Part shown: positions 8,251 to 15,313 of the stretch, piece by piece
Position numbering within the stretch: position 1 is the stretch's first letter
How the letters are laid out: each line of letters opens with the position of its first letter
Assembly: GCF_000444875.1 (NCBI RefSeq)
Contig: NC_021985.1
Coordinates: forward strand, 6,282,170-6,346,169
Source of the DNA: Streptomyces collinus Tu 365
Lineage (GTDB): Bacteria; Actinomycetota; Actinomycetes; Streptomycetales; Streptomycetaceae
Length of the DNA stretch: 64,000 bases
Direction of reading: 5' to 3'
Notes under the pieces: model-generated
What the model saw: only the letters and a program-made list of their open reading frames with translations
Databases searched by the model: none
Told to the model about the DNA's origin: nothing
Program-made: the position numbers and the translations under genes

Positions 8251-10473
8251 ATGCATCAGCAACCGACTCGGCCTTCCCCCGCAGACGACAGCCGACCACC
8301 GTGGGCCGGACACGAGCCCTTTCCCCAGGCCCGCGTCGGCAGCTCTGTTCCCGCCGCACTGGCAGCCCGCAAGCCCCTGACGCCTCCGCGTGCGCCGACC
8401 GACGTCCCGTCCGCCGAGGACGCCCTCCGGATCGCGGACCGGTCCGCCCGTCGAGCGGGCCACCCCACCACCACGCCCCCTACCGGCACCACACCGCGCC
8501 GCCGGCACCCGACGGCCCAGCTCGTGTCCGACCTTCCGCCCACGCACACCACCCTGATCTGCGTCGCCCTGCCGGGCCTCGCCATCTCGGGCGAACACGG
8601 GCAGCTGACGGGCCGGGGACTCGAAGGGTTCTACCGGGGCGGCCGACGCCTGCTCGCGCGATGCCAGGTCCGCGTCGCCGGACGCGAACCACTCCTGGTC
8701 CAGGCGCGGATGACCGCTTCCGACCGCGCCCGCCTCGTCGGCACCCTGCGGGTCACCCCGGACTCGGGTCCCGACCCCGACGTCATCGTCGAGCGGATCC
8801 GCGGCGCCGACGGAACCGAGCGCATCACGCTGCACAACGCCACCCTGCGCCCCCTGCGCCTCCCCGTCGAGGTCGCCCTCGGCACCGACCTGGCGGACAT
8901 CGGGGCCATCGCCTCGGGCAGATCCGGTCCCGAACTGCCCGCCACCGTTCACGACTCGGGCCTGCGCTGGACGTCGGCCGACGGCGGAGCCTGCGTCACC
9001 GCCCACCCGTCGCCCGCCGACGCCCTCGCCTCCGCCGGCCTGCTGCGCTGGGAACTGGACCTGCCGCCCGGCGCGACGACGGCCGTGGAACTCCGCGTGC
9101 GCCCGGACGGCACCGGACCGCTTCGCACCGTGGGCCGGACCGCGACGAGTCCCCTCGCACCTGCCCGGGCGAGCGGCGACGACCCGCGGCTGGCCGCCCT
9201 GCTCCGGACGGCCGTCGACGACCTGCACGCCCTGCTGCTGCGCGACCCGGGACACCCCTGCGACACCTACCTGGCGGCGGGCGCCCCCTGGCGCTGCGGC
9301 ATGGCACCGGCCGAAGCGCTCGCCGCCGCCCGTATGACGCTTCCCCTCGGTACCCGGCTCGCAGCGGGCACGCTGCGCGCCCTCGCCCGCACCCAGCTCA
9401 CCGGTCCGGGCACGCGGCAGGGGCTGATTCCCGGACCGCGGCGGGACGCGGGCGCCTTCCTCCCGCCGGCCTGCACGGGCACGGAGGCCACACTCCTGTT
9501 CCCCGTCCTGCTCGCCGAGGCCCGCCGCTGGGGACTCGCCGAGCGGGAGACCTCGGAGCTGCTGCCCGCGGCGGAGCGCTGCCTGGCATGGCTGCGGACC
9601 ACCGTGGGCGACGGCACCTACCTGCCCGACCCGCCGCAGGGCGGACCGATCCGCTGCGAGACCCAGGCCCACGCCCACCGCGCGGCCGTGCTGGGCGCCG
9701 ACCTGCTCGACGCCCACGGCAGACCGGGCGGCACGGAACTGCGGCAGTGGGCCGAGACCGCGCGGAGGGCGTTCCGCACGGACTTCTGGATCGAGGACCG
9801 CAGCGGCGGACGCCCGACCACGGCCCTCGCGCCGGGAGGCCGCCCCCTTCCGCACCTCGGCTCCACCACCGTGCACCTCCTCGACACCGGCCTCCTGGGT
9901 GGCGGCCGGTACGCCCCCGGACTGCTCGACCACGCCCAGACCCAACAGCTCGCCCGGCTCCTCGGCAGCCCGGCGATGGACGCGGGCTGGGGATTGCGAG
10001 GTCTGGGCGCCAAGGAGGCGGGACACAACCCGTTCGGCCACCGGACCGGAGCCGTGCGGGTCCACGAGACCGCGCTCGCGGTCGCCGGACTGGCCGCCGC
10101 CGGGTACGAGAAGGAGGCGGCGAACCTGCTCAGTGGCCTGGTGGACGCCGCCGAGCACTTCGGCCACCGGCTGCCGGAGATGTTCGCGGGGGAGCAGCGC
10201 TCCGCCGGTAGCGCTCCGCTGCCGCACCCGGCGGCCTGCCGACCTGCCGCCACCGCCGCCGCGTCGGCGATCCTCCTCCTCACCACGCTGGCGGGCATCC
10301 GGCCCGACGCACCCGCCCGCACCGTCACACTCCGCCCGGTGCGCAGTGCTCCCCTCGGCGAGATCGGCCTGACCGGGCTGCGGGTGGCGGAGGCGCCCTT
10401 CGCCGTGCGGGTCAGCAGACTCGGACTCGCGATGGTCGAGGAGGCGGCGGACGACCTGCAACTGGGAGTGTGA
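8251..10473 (+). CDS. Glycogen debranching-like protein (amylo-alpha-1,6-glucosidase type)
   Basis: 740 residues. After about 95 residues of Pro/Ala/Arg-rich sequence comes an N-terminal beta domain of the glycogen-debranching N-bis type (ICVALPGLAISGEHGQLTGRGLEGFYRGGRRLL... and LHNATLRPLRLPVEVALGTDLADI). A helical C-terminal half follows with blocks such as LIPGPRRDAGAFLPPACTGTEATLLFPVL and a trailing GWGLRGLGAKEAGHNPFGHRTGAVRVHETALAVAGL, resembling (alpha/alpha)6-barrel glycosidases. I cannot confirm the catalytic acids by eye, so activity on alpha-1,6 branches is inferred from family resemblance only. ATG 8251 has only a weak purine-rich stretch upstream. The adjacent NUDIX regulator may control it. 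Confidence 0.75.
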   Translation: MHQQPTRPSPADDSRPPWAGHEPFPQARVGSSVPAALAARKPLTPPRAPTDVPSAEDALRIADRSARRAGHPTTTPPTGTTPRRRHPTAQLVSDLPPTHTTLICVALPGLAISGEHGQLTGRGLEGFYRGGRRLLARCQVRVAGREPLLVQARMTASDRARLVGTLRVTPDSGPDPDVIVERIRGADGTERITLHNATLRPLRLPVEVALGTDLADIGAIASGRSGPELPATVHDSGLRWTSADGGACVTAHPSPADALASAGLLRWELDLPPGATTAVELRVRPDGTGPLRTVGRTATSPLAPARASGDDPRLAALLRTAVDDLHALLLRDPGHPCDTYLAAGAPWRCGMAPAEALAAARMTLPLGTRLAAGTLRALARTQLTGPGTRQGLIPGPRRDAGAFLPPACTGTEATLLFPVLLAEARRWGLAERETSELLPAAERCLAWLRTTVGDGTYLPDPPQGGPIRCETQAHAHRAAVLGADLLDAHGRPGGTELRQWAETARRAFRTDFWIEDRSGGRPTTALAPGGRPLPHLGSTTVHLLDTGLLGGGRYAPGLLDHAQTQQLARLLGSPAMDAGWGLRGLGAKEAGHNPFGHRTGAVRVHETALAVAGLAAAGYEKEAANLLSGLVDAAEHFGHRLPEMFAGEQRSAGSAPLPHPAACRPAATAAASAILLLTTLAGIRPDAPARTVTLRPVRSAPLGEIGLTGLRVAEAPFAVRVSRLGLAMVEEAADDLQLGV

Positions 10474-10586
10474 CCTGGCACGACGCCCACCGACGCGCCA
10501 CCGACGGGAAGGACGGGTGAGCACCGCGCGCCCATACCGGAACGAAGCGGATCCGCTGCCTGCGCGGCCCGCGAAGGGAGTGTTTA

Positions 10587-10601
10587 TCGTCAGGCAGACG
10601 A
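10587..10601. promoter_or_regulatory. Inverted repeat TCGTC-N5-GACGA, candidate NUDIX-regulator operator
   Basis: Perfect 5-bp half sites (10587-10591 and 10597-10601) lie directly upstream of the TATGAT -10 element of the 10615 gene, inside its -35/-10 spacer. That position suits autorepression by the winged-helix domain of the encoded protein. Confidence 0.5.
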
Positions 10602-10602
10602 C

Positions 10603-10608
10603 TATGAT
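10603..10608 (+). promoter_or_regulatory. -10 element TATGAT for leaderless transcription of the NUDIX gene
   Basis: TATGAT differs from TATAAT at one base and ends six bases before ATG 10615, which puts the expected transcription start on the A of the start codon. No ribosome-binding site precedes the ATG. Confidence 0.6.
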
Positions 10609-10614
10609 CGCGGC

Positions 10615-11373
10615 ATGCCCTACGACCCGTCAGCCTTTCCGCCCTTCGCCGTCACCGTGGACCTGGTCGTGCTGACCGTGCGCCGCCATTCCCTGTGCGC
10701 GTTGGCGGTACGCAGGGGCGAGCCGCCGTTCCAGGGACGCTGGGCGCTGCCCGGCGGCTTCGTGCGGGACGACGAGGACCTTTCCCAGGCGGCGGCGCGT
10801 GAGCTGGCCGAGGAGACGGGACTGCGCGCGCACGACCCGTCGGCTCCGGCCCAGGACAACGGCGCGCACCTGGAACAGCTCGCCACCTACGGCGATCCCA
10901 AGCGCGACCCCCGCATGCGGGTCGTCAGCGTCGCGCACCTGGCCCTCGCCCCGGACCTGCCGGCGCCCCGGGCGGGCGGCGACGCGAGCAACGCGCGCTG
11001 GGCGCCGGTCGAGGAACTCCTCCAGCAGGGCGGCTACGGCCGGGACGGTGAGACCATGGCCCCGCTCGCCTTCGACCACGCCCAGATCCTCGCCGACGGC
11101 GTCGAGCGGGCCCGCTCGAAGATCGAGTACTCGTCGCTGGCCACGGCGTTCTGCCCGCCCGAGTTCACCGTCGGGGAGCTGCGCAGGGTGTACGAGGCGG
11201 TGTGGGCCGTGGCCCTCGATCCGCGCAACTTCCACCGCAAGGTCACGGGAACGCCGGGATTCCTGGTCCCCACGGGCGGCACGACCACCCGGCAGGGCGG
11301 CCGCCCGGCCCAGCTCTTCCGGGCCGGGGGAGCCACCCTGCTCAACCCTCCGATGCTCCGTCCCGAGGTCTGA
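10615..11373 (+). CDS. NUDIX hydrolase with winged-helix C-terminus (NrtR-like regulator)
   Basis: 252 residues. Residues 10-150 form a NUDIX domain with a good signature (GGFVRDDEDL..AAARELAEETGL). Residues 165-230 match the winged-helix C-terminal domain of NrtR-type proteins (KIEYSSLATAFCPPEFTVGELRRVYEAVW and FHRKVTGTPGFLVPT). NrtR proteins are known transcription factors that sense ADP-ribose or related nucleotides, often in NAD metabolism. Here no NAD gene is adjacent; the neighbours are a debranching-like enzyme and an ABC fusion. The inverted repeat in its own promoter suggests autoregulation. Whether the NUDIX domain still hydrolyses its ligand cannot be judged, but the signature's Glu residues are present. 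Confidence 0.88.
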   Translation: MPYDPSAFPPFAVTVDLVVLTVRRHSLCALAVRRGEPPFQGRWALPGGFVRDDEDLSQAAARELAEETGLRAHDPSAPAQDNGAHLEQLATYGDPKRDPRMRVVSVAHLALAPDLPAPRAGGDASNARWAPVEELLQQGGYGRDGETMAPLAFDHAQILADGVERARSKIEYSSLATAFCPPEFTVGELRRVYEAVWAVALDPRNFHRKVTGTPGFLVPTGGTTTRQGGRPAQLFRAGGATLLNPPMLRPEV

Positions 11374-11519
11374 CACCGGCGTCGCACGGCAGGCCGGAAC
11401 GGGCGTGTGCGCGATCGCACCGGGAGGTGGTCCCCCGAATGGCGCAGAAAACTGCTCTCCAAGTTGCGCGCCACCCGGTAACAGATCAGGTGATACCCGG
11501 AAAACCGGACACGGCGCGC

Positions 11520-11525
11520 TATCTT
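11520..11525 (+). promoter_or_regulatory. -10 element TATCTT for the ABC fusion gene
   Basis: TATCTT ends seven bases before GTG 11533, so the transcript would begin at or next to the GTG. This is one reason for preferring GTG 11533 over TTG 11524. Confidence 0.45.
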
Positions 11526-11532
11526 GCTGCAG

Positions 11533-13827
11533 GTGATCCAGGCCGTCGGACTGACCAGCATCCCCCGCAAGGCGCACCCGCCCGTCGTCGACGACGTCTC
11601 CTTCGAGGCGTGTGCCGGACGGGTCACCGCGCTCCTCGGTCCCGCGGGCGCCGGCAAGACGACGGCGCTCAGGCTGATGCTCGAACTGCAACAAGGGCGC
11701 GGCATCACCTACTTCAGAGGCCGGCCACTGCACCGGATTCCTCACCCCGCGCGAGAAGTCGGCGTGCTCCTCGGCGACGTACCCGGTCATCCGGCGCGCT
11801 CCGTGCGCGGACACCTGCGGATGCTGTGCGCGGCAGCGGGAGTTCCGGTCCGCCGTGCCGACGAGGTCCTGGAGGTGGTCGGCCTCGTCAGTCTCCGGGA
11901 GGAACGTCTCGGCACCCTGTCCCGCGGCATGGACCGCAGGCTCGGACTGGCCTGCGCCCTCCTGCCCGACCCCCACACGCTCGTGCTGGACGACCCCACC
12001 GGCGGCCTCTCCACCCGCGAGGCACGCTGGATGCACGGCATGCTGCGCGCCCACGCGGCCCAGGGCGGCACGGTGCTGTACACCACGGCCGACTCCAAGG
12101 AGGCGGCGCGCGCGGCCGACCGGGTCGTCACCCTCGACGGCGGCAGGCTCGTGGCCGACCAGGAGGCCGGTGAGTTCGCGCGGAACCGGCTGCGCCCGCG
12201 CGTGGCCGTCCGCAGCCCCCAGGCCGCCCGCCTCGCCGTCCTGCTGAGCAAGGAGGCCCGCACCGCGCAGCGCTCCGTGGAGGTCGTACGCGAGGACGGC
12301 AACCGCCTCTCCGTGTACGGCAGCACGACGGCGGACATCGGTGAGACCGCCTTCCGGCACGGCATCCTCATCCATCAACTCGCCGACGAGGTGGGGGACA
12401 TGGGGGCCGGCGCGGGAGCGGAGTCCCGGGATGTCGCGGCGGTGGCCGGTGAGCCGGCCACGGCCGTGCGGGAACGGCCCGTTCCCGAGCGCTCGTCGGA
12501 GGGGCGTACGCGGGCCGTGCTCGGTTCGTCGGCGGAGGGCCGGCCCGCCGGGCGCGCACAGGCGGTGTCCGAGCTCGTGACCGGGGACCAGAATCCGATG
12601 GTGTCCAGCCTCGTGGAGGTCGAGCCCGAGGCGCAGGCCCAGTCCGCGTCGGACTCGGCGCAGGCGTCGACCTCCACCTCGCCGTCCCCCTCGACCACGA
12701 CCTCGGTACCGGGTGAGGCCGAGGCCGAGCCGACGTCGGCCGCCGTCCCGGACGGAGCCGGAGGTGACGCCTCTGTCGGTGCAGCCGGTGCGTCGCCGAC
12801 CGGTGACTCCCGGCCCGCAGGCACGATTCCGCAGACCGTTCCCGCGGAGGTCTCCGGGGGTCCGGCGGCGGCCGGCGGCACGGCCGCGACCGGTACGCAC
12901 GCCTCCGGCGCGACCGTCCCGGGCGCACGCAACCCCAGCACCCGCGACCCCGGCAGCGGCCGCACCCGGACCGGCCGGCCGGTGCCCGCGCGCGCCGGCG
13001 CGGCGGACACTCCCGAGGTTCTGTCCACCCTCCCGCCCCCCATCTCCCCCCGCGCCGCCCCCAGCCCCCTGCGCCCCCTGCGCTACGAGCTGCGGCGTGC
13101 GGCCGGGATCGGCACCGGATTCCTCACCTGTGGTGCCGCCCTGGTGGTGTCCGCGCTCACCGCCGTGATCCTGGCGCGGTTCGGTCACACCCCGCAGGAG
13201 CGGCTCTTCGCCGCATGGCCGCGGGAGCTGCCGCTGCCGCCCGCGGCGCTCGCCGCCGGCCTGCTCGGCGCGCTGGCCTTCGGTGACGAGTTCCGCCACC
13301 CGGCGCTGGCGGCGGACCGCGGCACCGTGCCCCGCCGGCTGGGGCTGCTCACCGCGAAACTCGTCGTCTCCGGAGCCACCGCCCTGCTGCTGGCCTTCCT
13401 CACCCTCGGCTGCGACGCCGAGGTGCTCTATCTCGTCTACGGAAGGGAGCTGACACACGTTCCCACGGACTGGCTCTCGCTGACCGCGAGTTGGTTCGGG
13501 CTCGTGACCGGCTGCGCCTGGGCCGGTGTCCTGGCGGCCGGGGTCTTCCGGTCCGCCACGGGGGGACTCGCCGCCGTGCTCGCCGTACCCGTCCTCGTCG
13601 TCCCGGCCGTCCATCTGACGCTGGGGGGTTCCACCGTGCGGACGGCGGCGGGCCTGCCGGCGCGGATGCGGGAACTCCTCCTGCTCCAGTGGCCCTTCGG
13701 CGGCGACAGGTACCTGCTCGCCACGGCCCGGGTCGTCGCCCAACCCGTCGGCGGGGCACTGACGTTGTCGCTGACCGCGCTGCTCTGCGCGTACCTCGCC
13801 GGCACCCTGCGCGCCAGGGCCCGATGA
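11533..13827 (+). CDS. ABC transporter ATPase fused to a membrane permease domain
   Basis: 764 residues. Residues 1-210 are an ABC ATPase: Walker A GPAGAGKTT (36-44), signature-like LSRGMDRRL, Walker B LVLDDPTGGL. Residues 210-285 resemble the usual C-terminal extension of drug/peptide-type ATPases. A linker of about 230 residues, rich in Ala, Ser, Thr, Glu and Pro, follows. The last 240 or so residues hold about six hydrophobic helices starting LRYELRRAAGIGTGFLTCGAALVVSALTAVI, as in ABC-2 type permeases. ATPase and permease are normally separate genes, so this fusion is notable. The canonical LSGGQ is changed to LSRGM. Substrate unknown. It lies just upstream of whiH. Confidence 0.85.
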   Translation: MIQAVGLTSIPRKAHPPVVDDVSFEACAGRVTALLGPAGAGKTTALRLMLELQQGRGITYFRGRPLHRIPHPAREVGVLLGDVPGHPARSVRGHLRMLCAAAGVPVRRADEVLEVVGLVSLREERLGTLSRGMDRRLGLACALLPDPHTLVLDDPTGGLSTREARWMHGMLRAHAAQGGTVLYTTADSKEAARAADRVVTLDGGRLVADQEAGEFARNRLRPRVAVRSPQAARLAVLLSKEARTAQRSVEVVREDGNRLSVYGSTTADIGETAFRHGILIHQLADEVGDMGAGAGAESRDVAAVAGEPATAVRERPVPERSSEGRTRAVLGSSAEGRPAGRAQAVSELVTGDQNPMVSSLVEVEPEAQAQSASDSAQASTSTSPSPSTTTSVPGEAEAEPTSAAVPDGAGGDASVGAAGASPTGDSRPAGTIPQTVPAEVSGGPAAAGGTAATGTHASGATVPGARNPSTRDPGSGRTRTGRPVPARAGAADTPEVLSTLPPPISPRAAPSPLRPLRYELRRAAGIGTGFLTCGAALVVSALTAVILARFGHTPQERLFAAWPRELPLPPAALAAGLLGALAFGDEFRHPALAADRGTVPRRLGLLTAKLVVSGATALLLAFLTLGCDAEVLYLVYGRELTHVPTDWLSLTASWFGLVTGCAWAGVLAAGVFRSATGGLAAVLAVPVLVVPAVHLTLGGSTVRTAAGLPARMRELLLLQWPFGGDRYLLATARVVAQPVGGALTLSLTALLCAYLAGTLRARAR

Positions 13828-13888
13828 CGGCCTTCCGCACGCTTCCGGTCAGGCTGTGCGCACAACTCCCCGAAGAAAGGCCGTTTCT

Positions 13889-13897
13889 TTCCGATAA
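13889..13897 (+). promoter_or_regulatory. Candidate sigma-WhiG -10 element upstream of whiH
   Basis: TTCCGATAA resembles the GCCGATAA -10 element of sigma-WhiG (FliA class) promoters. whiH of S. coelicolor is known to be transcribed by sigma-WhiG. The -35 partner (expected TAAA) is poor here (CGAA at 13871-13874). The element lies 93 bases upstream of the whiH start. Confidence 0.5.
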
Positions 13898-13989
13898 GGC
13901 GTCAATTGCGATGCGGTGAGCGATCACCCTTTCGTGTGCTTTTCACCAAAGACCTCAAGGGAGTTGGAACCGGCGCCGACAAAGGATGC

Positions 13990-14877
13990 GTGAGTACCCT
14001 TGCGCACACCATGATGACCGCCGCCCGCTCCTCAGACTCCGGTCTGGTCGGCCCGGGCGAACTCGACCGCTACCCCTACGCCGAGGCTCCGGTGCCCGAC
14101 CGCGTGGGAGCACCCGCCTGGGACGGAGGGGAACCCGAGCTGGGCCGCGTGGGCCGGCGCGCCACGGGCAGCCGCGGCCGCGGCCTGCACGGCCAACTCG
14201 TACAGCAGCTCGGTCAGATGATCGTCTCGGGTGACCTGGGTGCGGACCGCCCGCTGGTGCCGGAGGAGATCGGCCAGCGCTTCGAGGTCTCCCGCACCGT
14301 CGTCCGTGAGTCCCTCCGCGTCCTTGAGGCCAAGGGCCTCGTCAGCGCCCGCCCGAACGTCGGCACGCGCGTGCGTCCCGTCAGCGACTGGAACCTGCTG
14401 GACCCGGACATCATCGAGTGGCGGGCCTTCGGGCCGCAGCGCGACGACCAGCGCCGCGAGCTGAGCGAGCTGCGCTGGACGATCGAGCCGCTCGCCGCCC
14501 GCCTCGCCGCCGGCCACGGGCGTGAGGAGGTGCAGCAGCGCCTGTCCGACATGGTGGAGATCATGAGCCACGCCATGGCCCAGGGAGACGCGCTGACCTT
14601 CTCGCGCGCCGACGCCGAGTTCCACGCGCTGCTGATCCAGATCGCGGGCAACCGCATGCTGGAGCACCTCTCGGGGATCGTCTCGGCGGCGCTCCAGGTC
14701 TCCGGCGGCCCCGTCACGGGCTGTGACCGGCCGAACGAGACCTCGCTCGCGCTGCACGCGCGGATCGTCGACGCCCTGGGCGCCGGCGACGGCACGGCGG
14801 CGGAGACGGCCATGCGGCAGCTGCTGACCGTCCACCCCGAGGTGGAGCGTGTGGTGCCCGCCCCGCGCGAGCACTGA
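13990..14877 (+). CDS. whiH: WhiH, GntR/FadR-family sporulation regulator
   Basis: 295 residues. After about 55 variable residues comes a GntR winged helix (GLHGQLVQQLGQMIVSGDL, then VPEEIGQRFEVSRTVVRESLRVLEAKGLV), the DPDIIEWR block, and an FCD-type helical ligand domain (TIEPLAARLAAGH..., DAEFHALLIQIAGNRML). The sequence and its position immediately before hrdB identify it as WhiH, a regulator needed for sporulation septation in aerial hyphae. Its effector is thought to be a carboxylate by family analogy. GTG 13990 was chosen for the AAGGA just upstream; ATG at 14011 is an alternative. Probably driven by sigma-WhiG. Confidence 0.95.
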   Translation: MSTLAHTMMTAARSSDSGLVGPGELDRYPYAEAPVPDRVGAPAWDGGEPELGRVGRRATGSRGRGLHGQLVQQLGQMIVSGDLGADRPLVPEEIGQRFEVSRTVVRESLRVLEAKGLVSARPNVGTRVRPVSDWNLLDPDIIEWRAFGPQRDDQRRELSELRWTIEPLAARLAAGHGREEVQQRLSDMVEIMSHAMAQGDALTFSRADAEFHALLIQIAGNRMLEHLSGIVSAALQVSGGPVTGCDRPNETSLALHARIVDALGAGDGTAAETAMRQLLTVHPEVERVVPAPREH

Positions 14878-15070
14878 GCCTCGCCGAAGGCGGCGCGGTC
14901 GCCGCGGTGCCGCGTTCTCGTGGTCCTCATGGCGTCGCCGGTTCCGGGAACCGGCCGTCGCCGGACCTCGTCGGATCATGGGGTGTCCGGCGGGGCCCGG
15001 CGGCGCGGCGGGCCGCCGGGCGGTGAAGCGGCCACGGCCGACTTGGCAGGGGTGATCTCTTCTGTCTATG
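14878..15070. other. Gap between whiH and the hrdB promoter region
   Basis: Very GC-rich, with several short overlapping inverted repeats (for example around 14990-15020, GGGCCCGGCGGCGCGGCGGGCC) that may serve as the whiH terminator, but no single clean hairpin. No gene seen. Confidence 0.4.
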
Positions 15071-15090
15071 TTTGACCGCTTTTGACCGCT
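15071..15090 (+). repeat. hrdB: Tandem decamer TTTGACCGCT x2 in the hrdB promoter region
   Basis: Two exact, adjacent copies of TTTGACCGCT (15071-15080 and 15081-15090) lie 224-243 bases upstream of the hrdB start. Each contains TTGACC, a good -35 hexamer, so they may be -35 elements or a regulator site of the main hrdB promoter. Confidence 0.6.
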
Positions 15091-15172
15091 TACGGGGTGT
15101 GACTCGGGCCACGCAGATTGGGCGTAACGCTCGTGGGGGCAGCGCGATGACCTAAGAGGTGACAGTCGCGGA

Positions 15173-15199
15173 GGGAATACGGACGCCACACCAGGCGCT
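15173..15199 (+). promoter_or_regulatory. Sigma-R-like promoter element ahead of hrdB
   Basis: GGGAAT (15173-15178) fits the -35 element of sigma-R promoters exactly. Eighteen bases later stands GCT instead of the consensus GTT. In S. coelicolor a second hrdB promoter is reported to be under sigma-R, the disulfide-stress sigma factor. The -35 match is good and the -10 is degenerate. Confidence 0.45.
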
Positions 15200-15313
15200 G
15201 TGGATCTCCCCGGCCCCCGCCCGCTCCGTCGGCCCATCCCCAGGCCGGTGGTCGGCTCTCGTCCGCAGTGGACGGTGCCGGAAGCCGTTTTCCAACGTTC
15301 CGAGAGGTTGTTC

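Noticed and set aside
7345..10524. 1059-codon minus-strand frame
   Set aside because: Antisense shadow of the debranching-like gene; Arg/Gly-rich translation with no recognisable domain, while the plus strand encodes a clear family.
10630..13743. 1037-codon minus-strand frame
   Set aside because: Shadow of the NUDIX and ABC genes caused by high GC content; no conserved motif.
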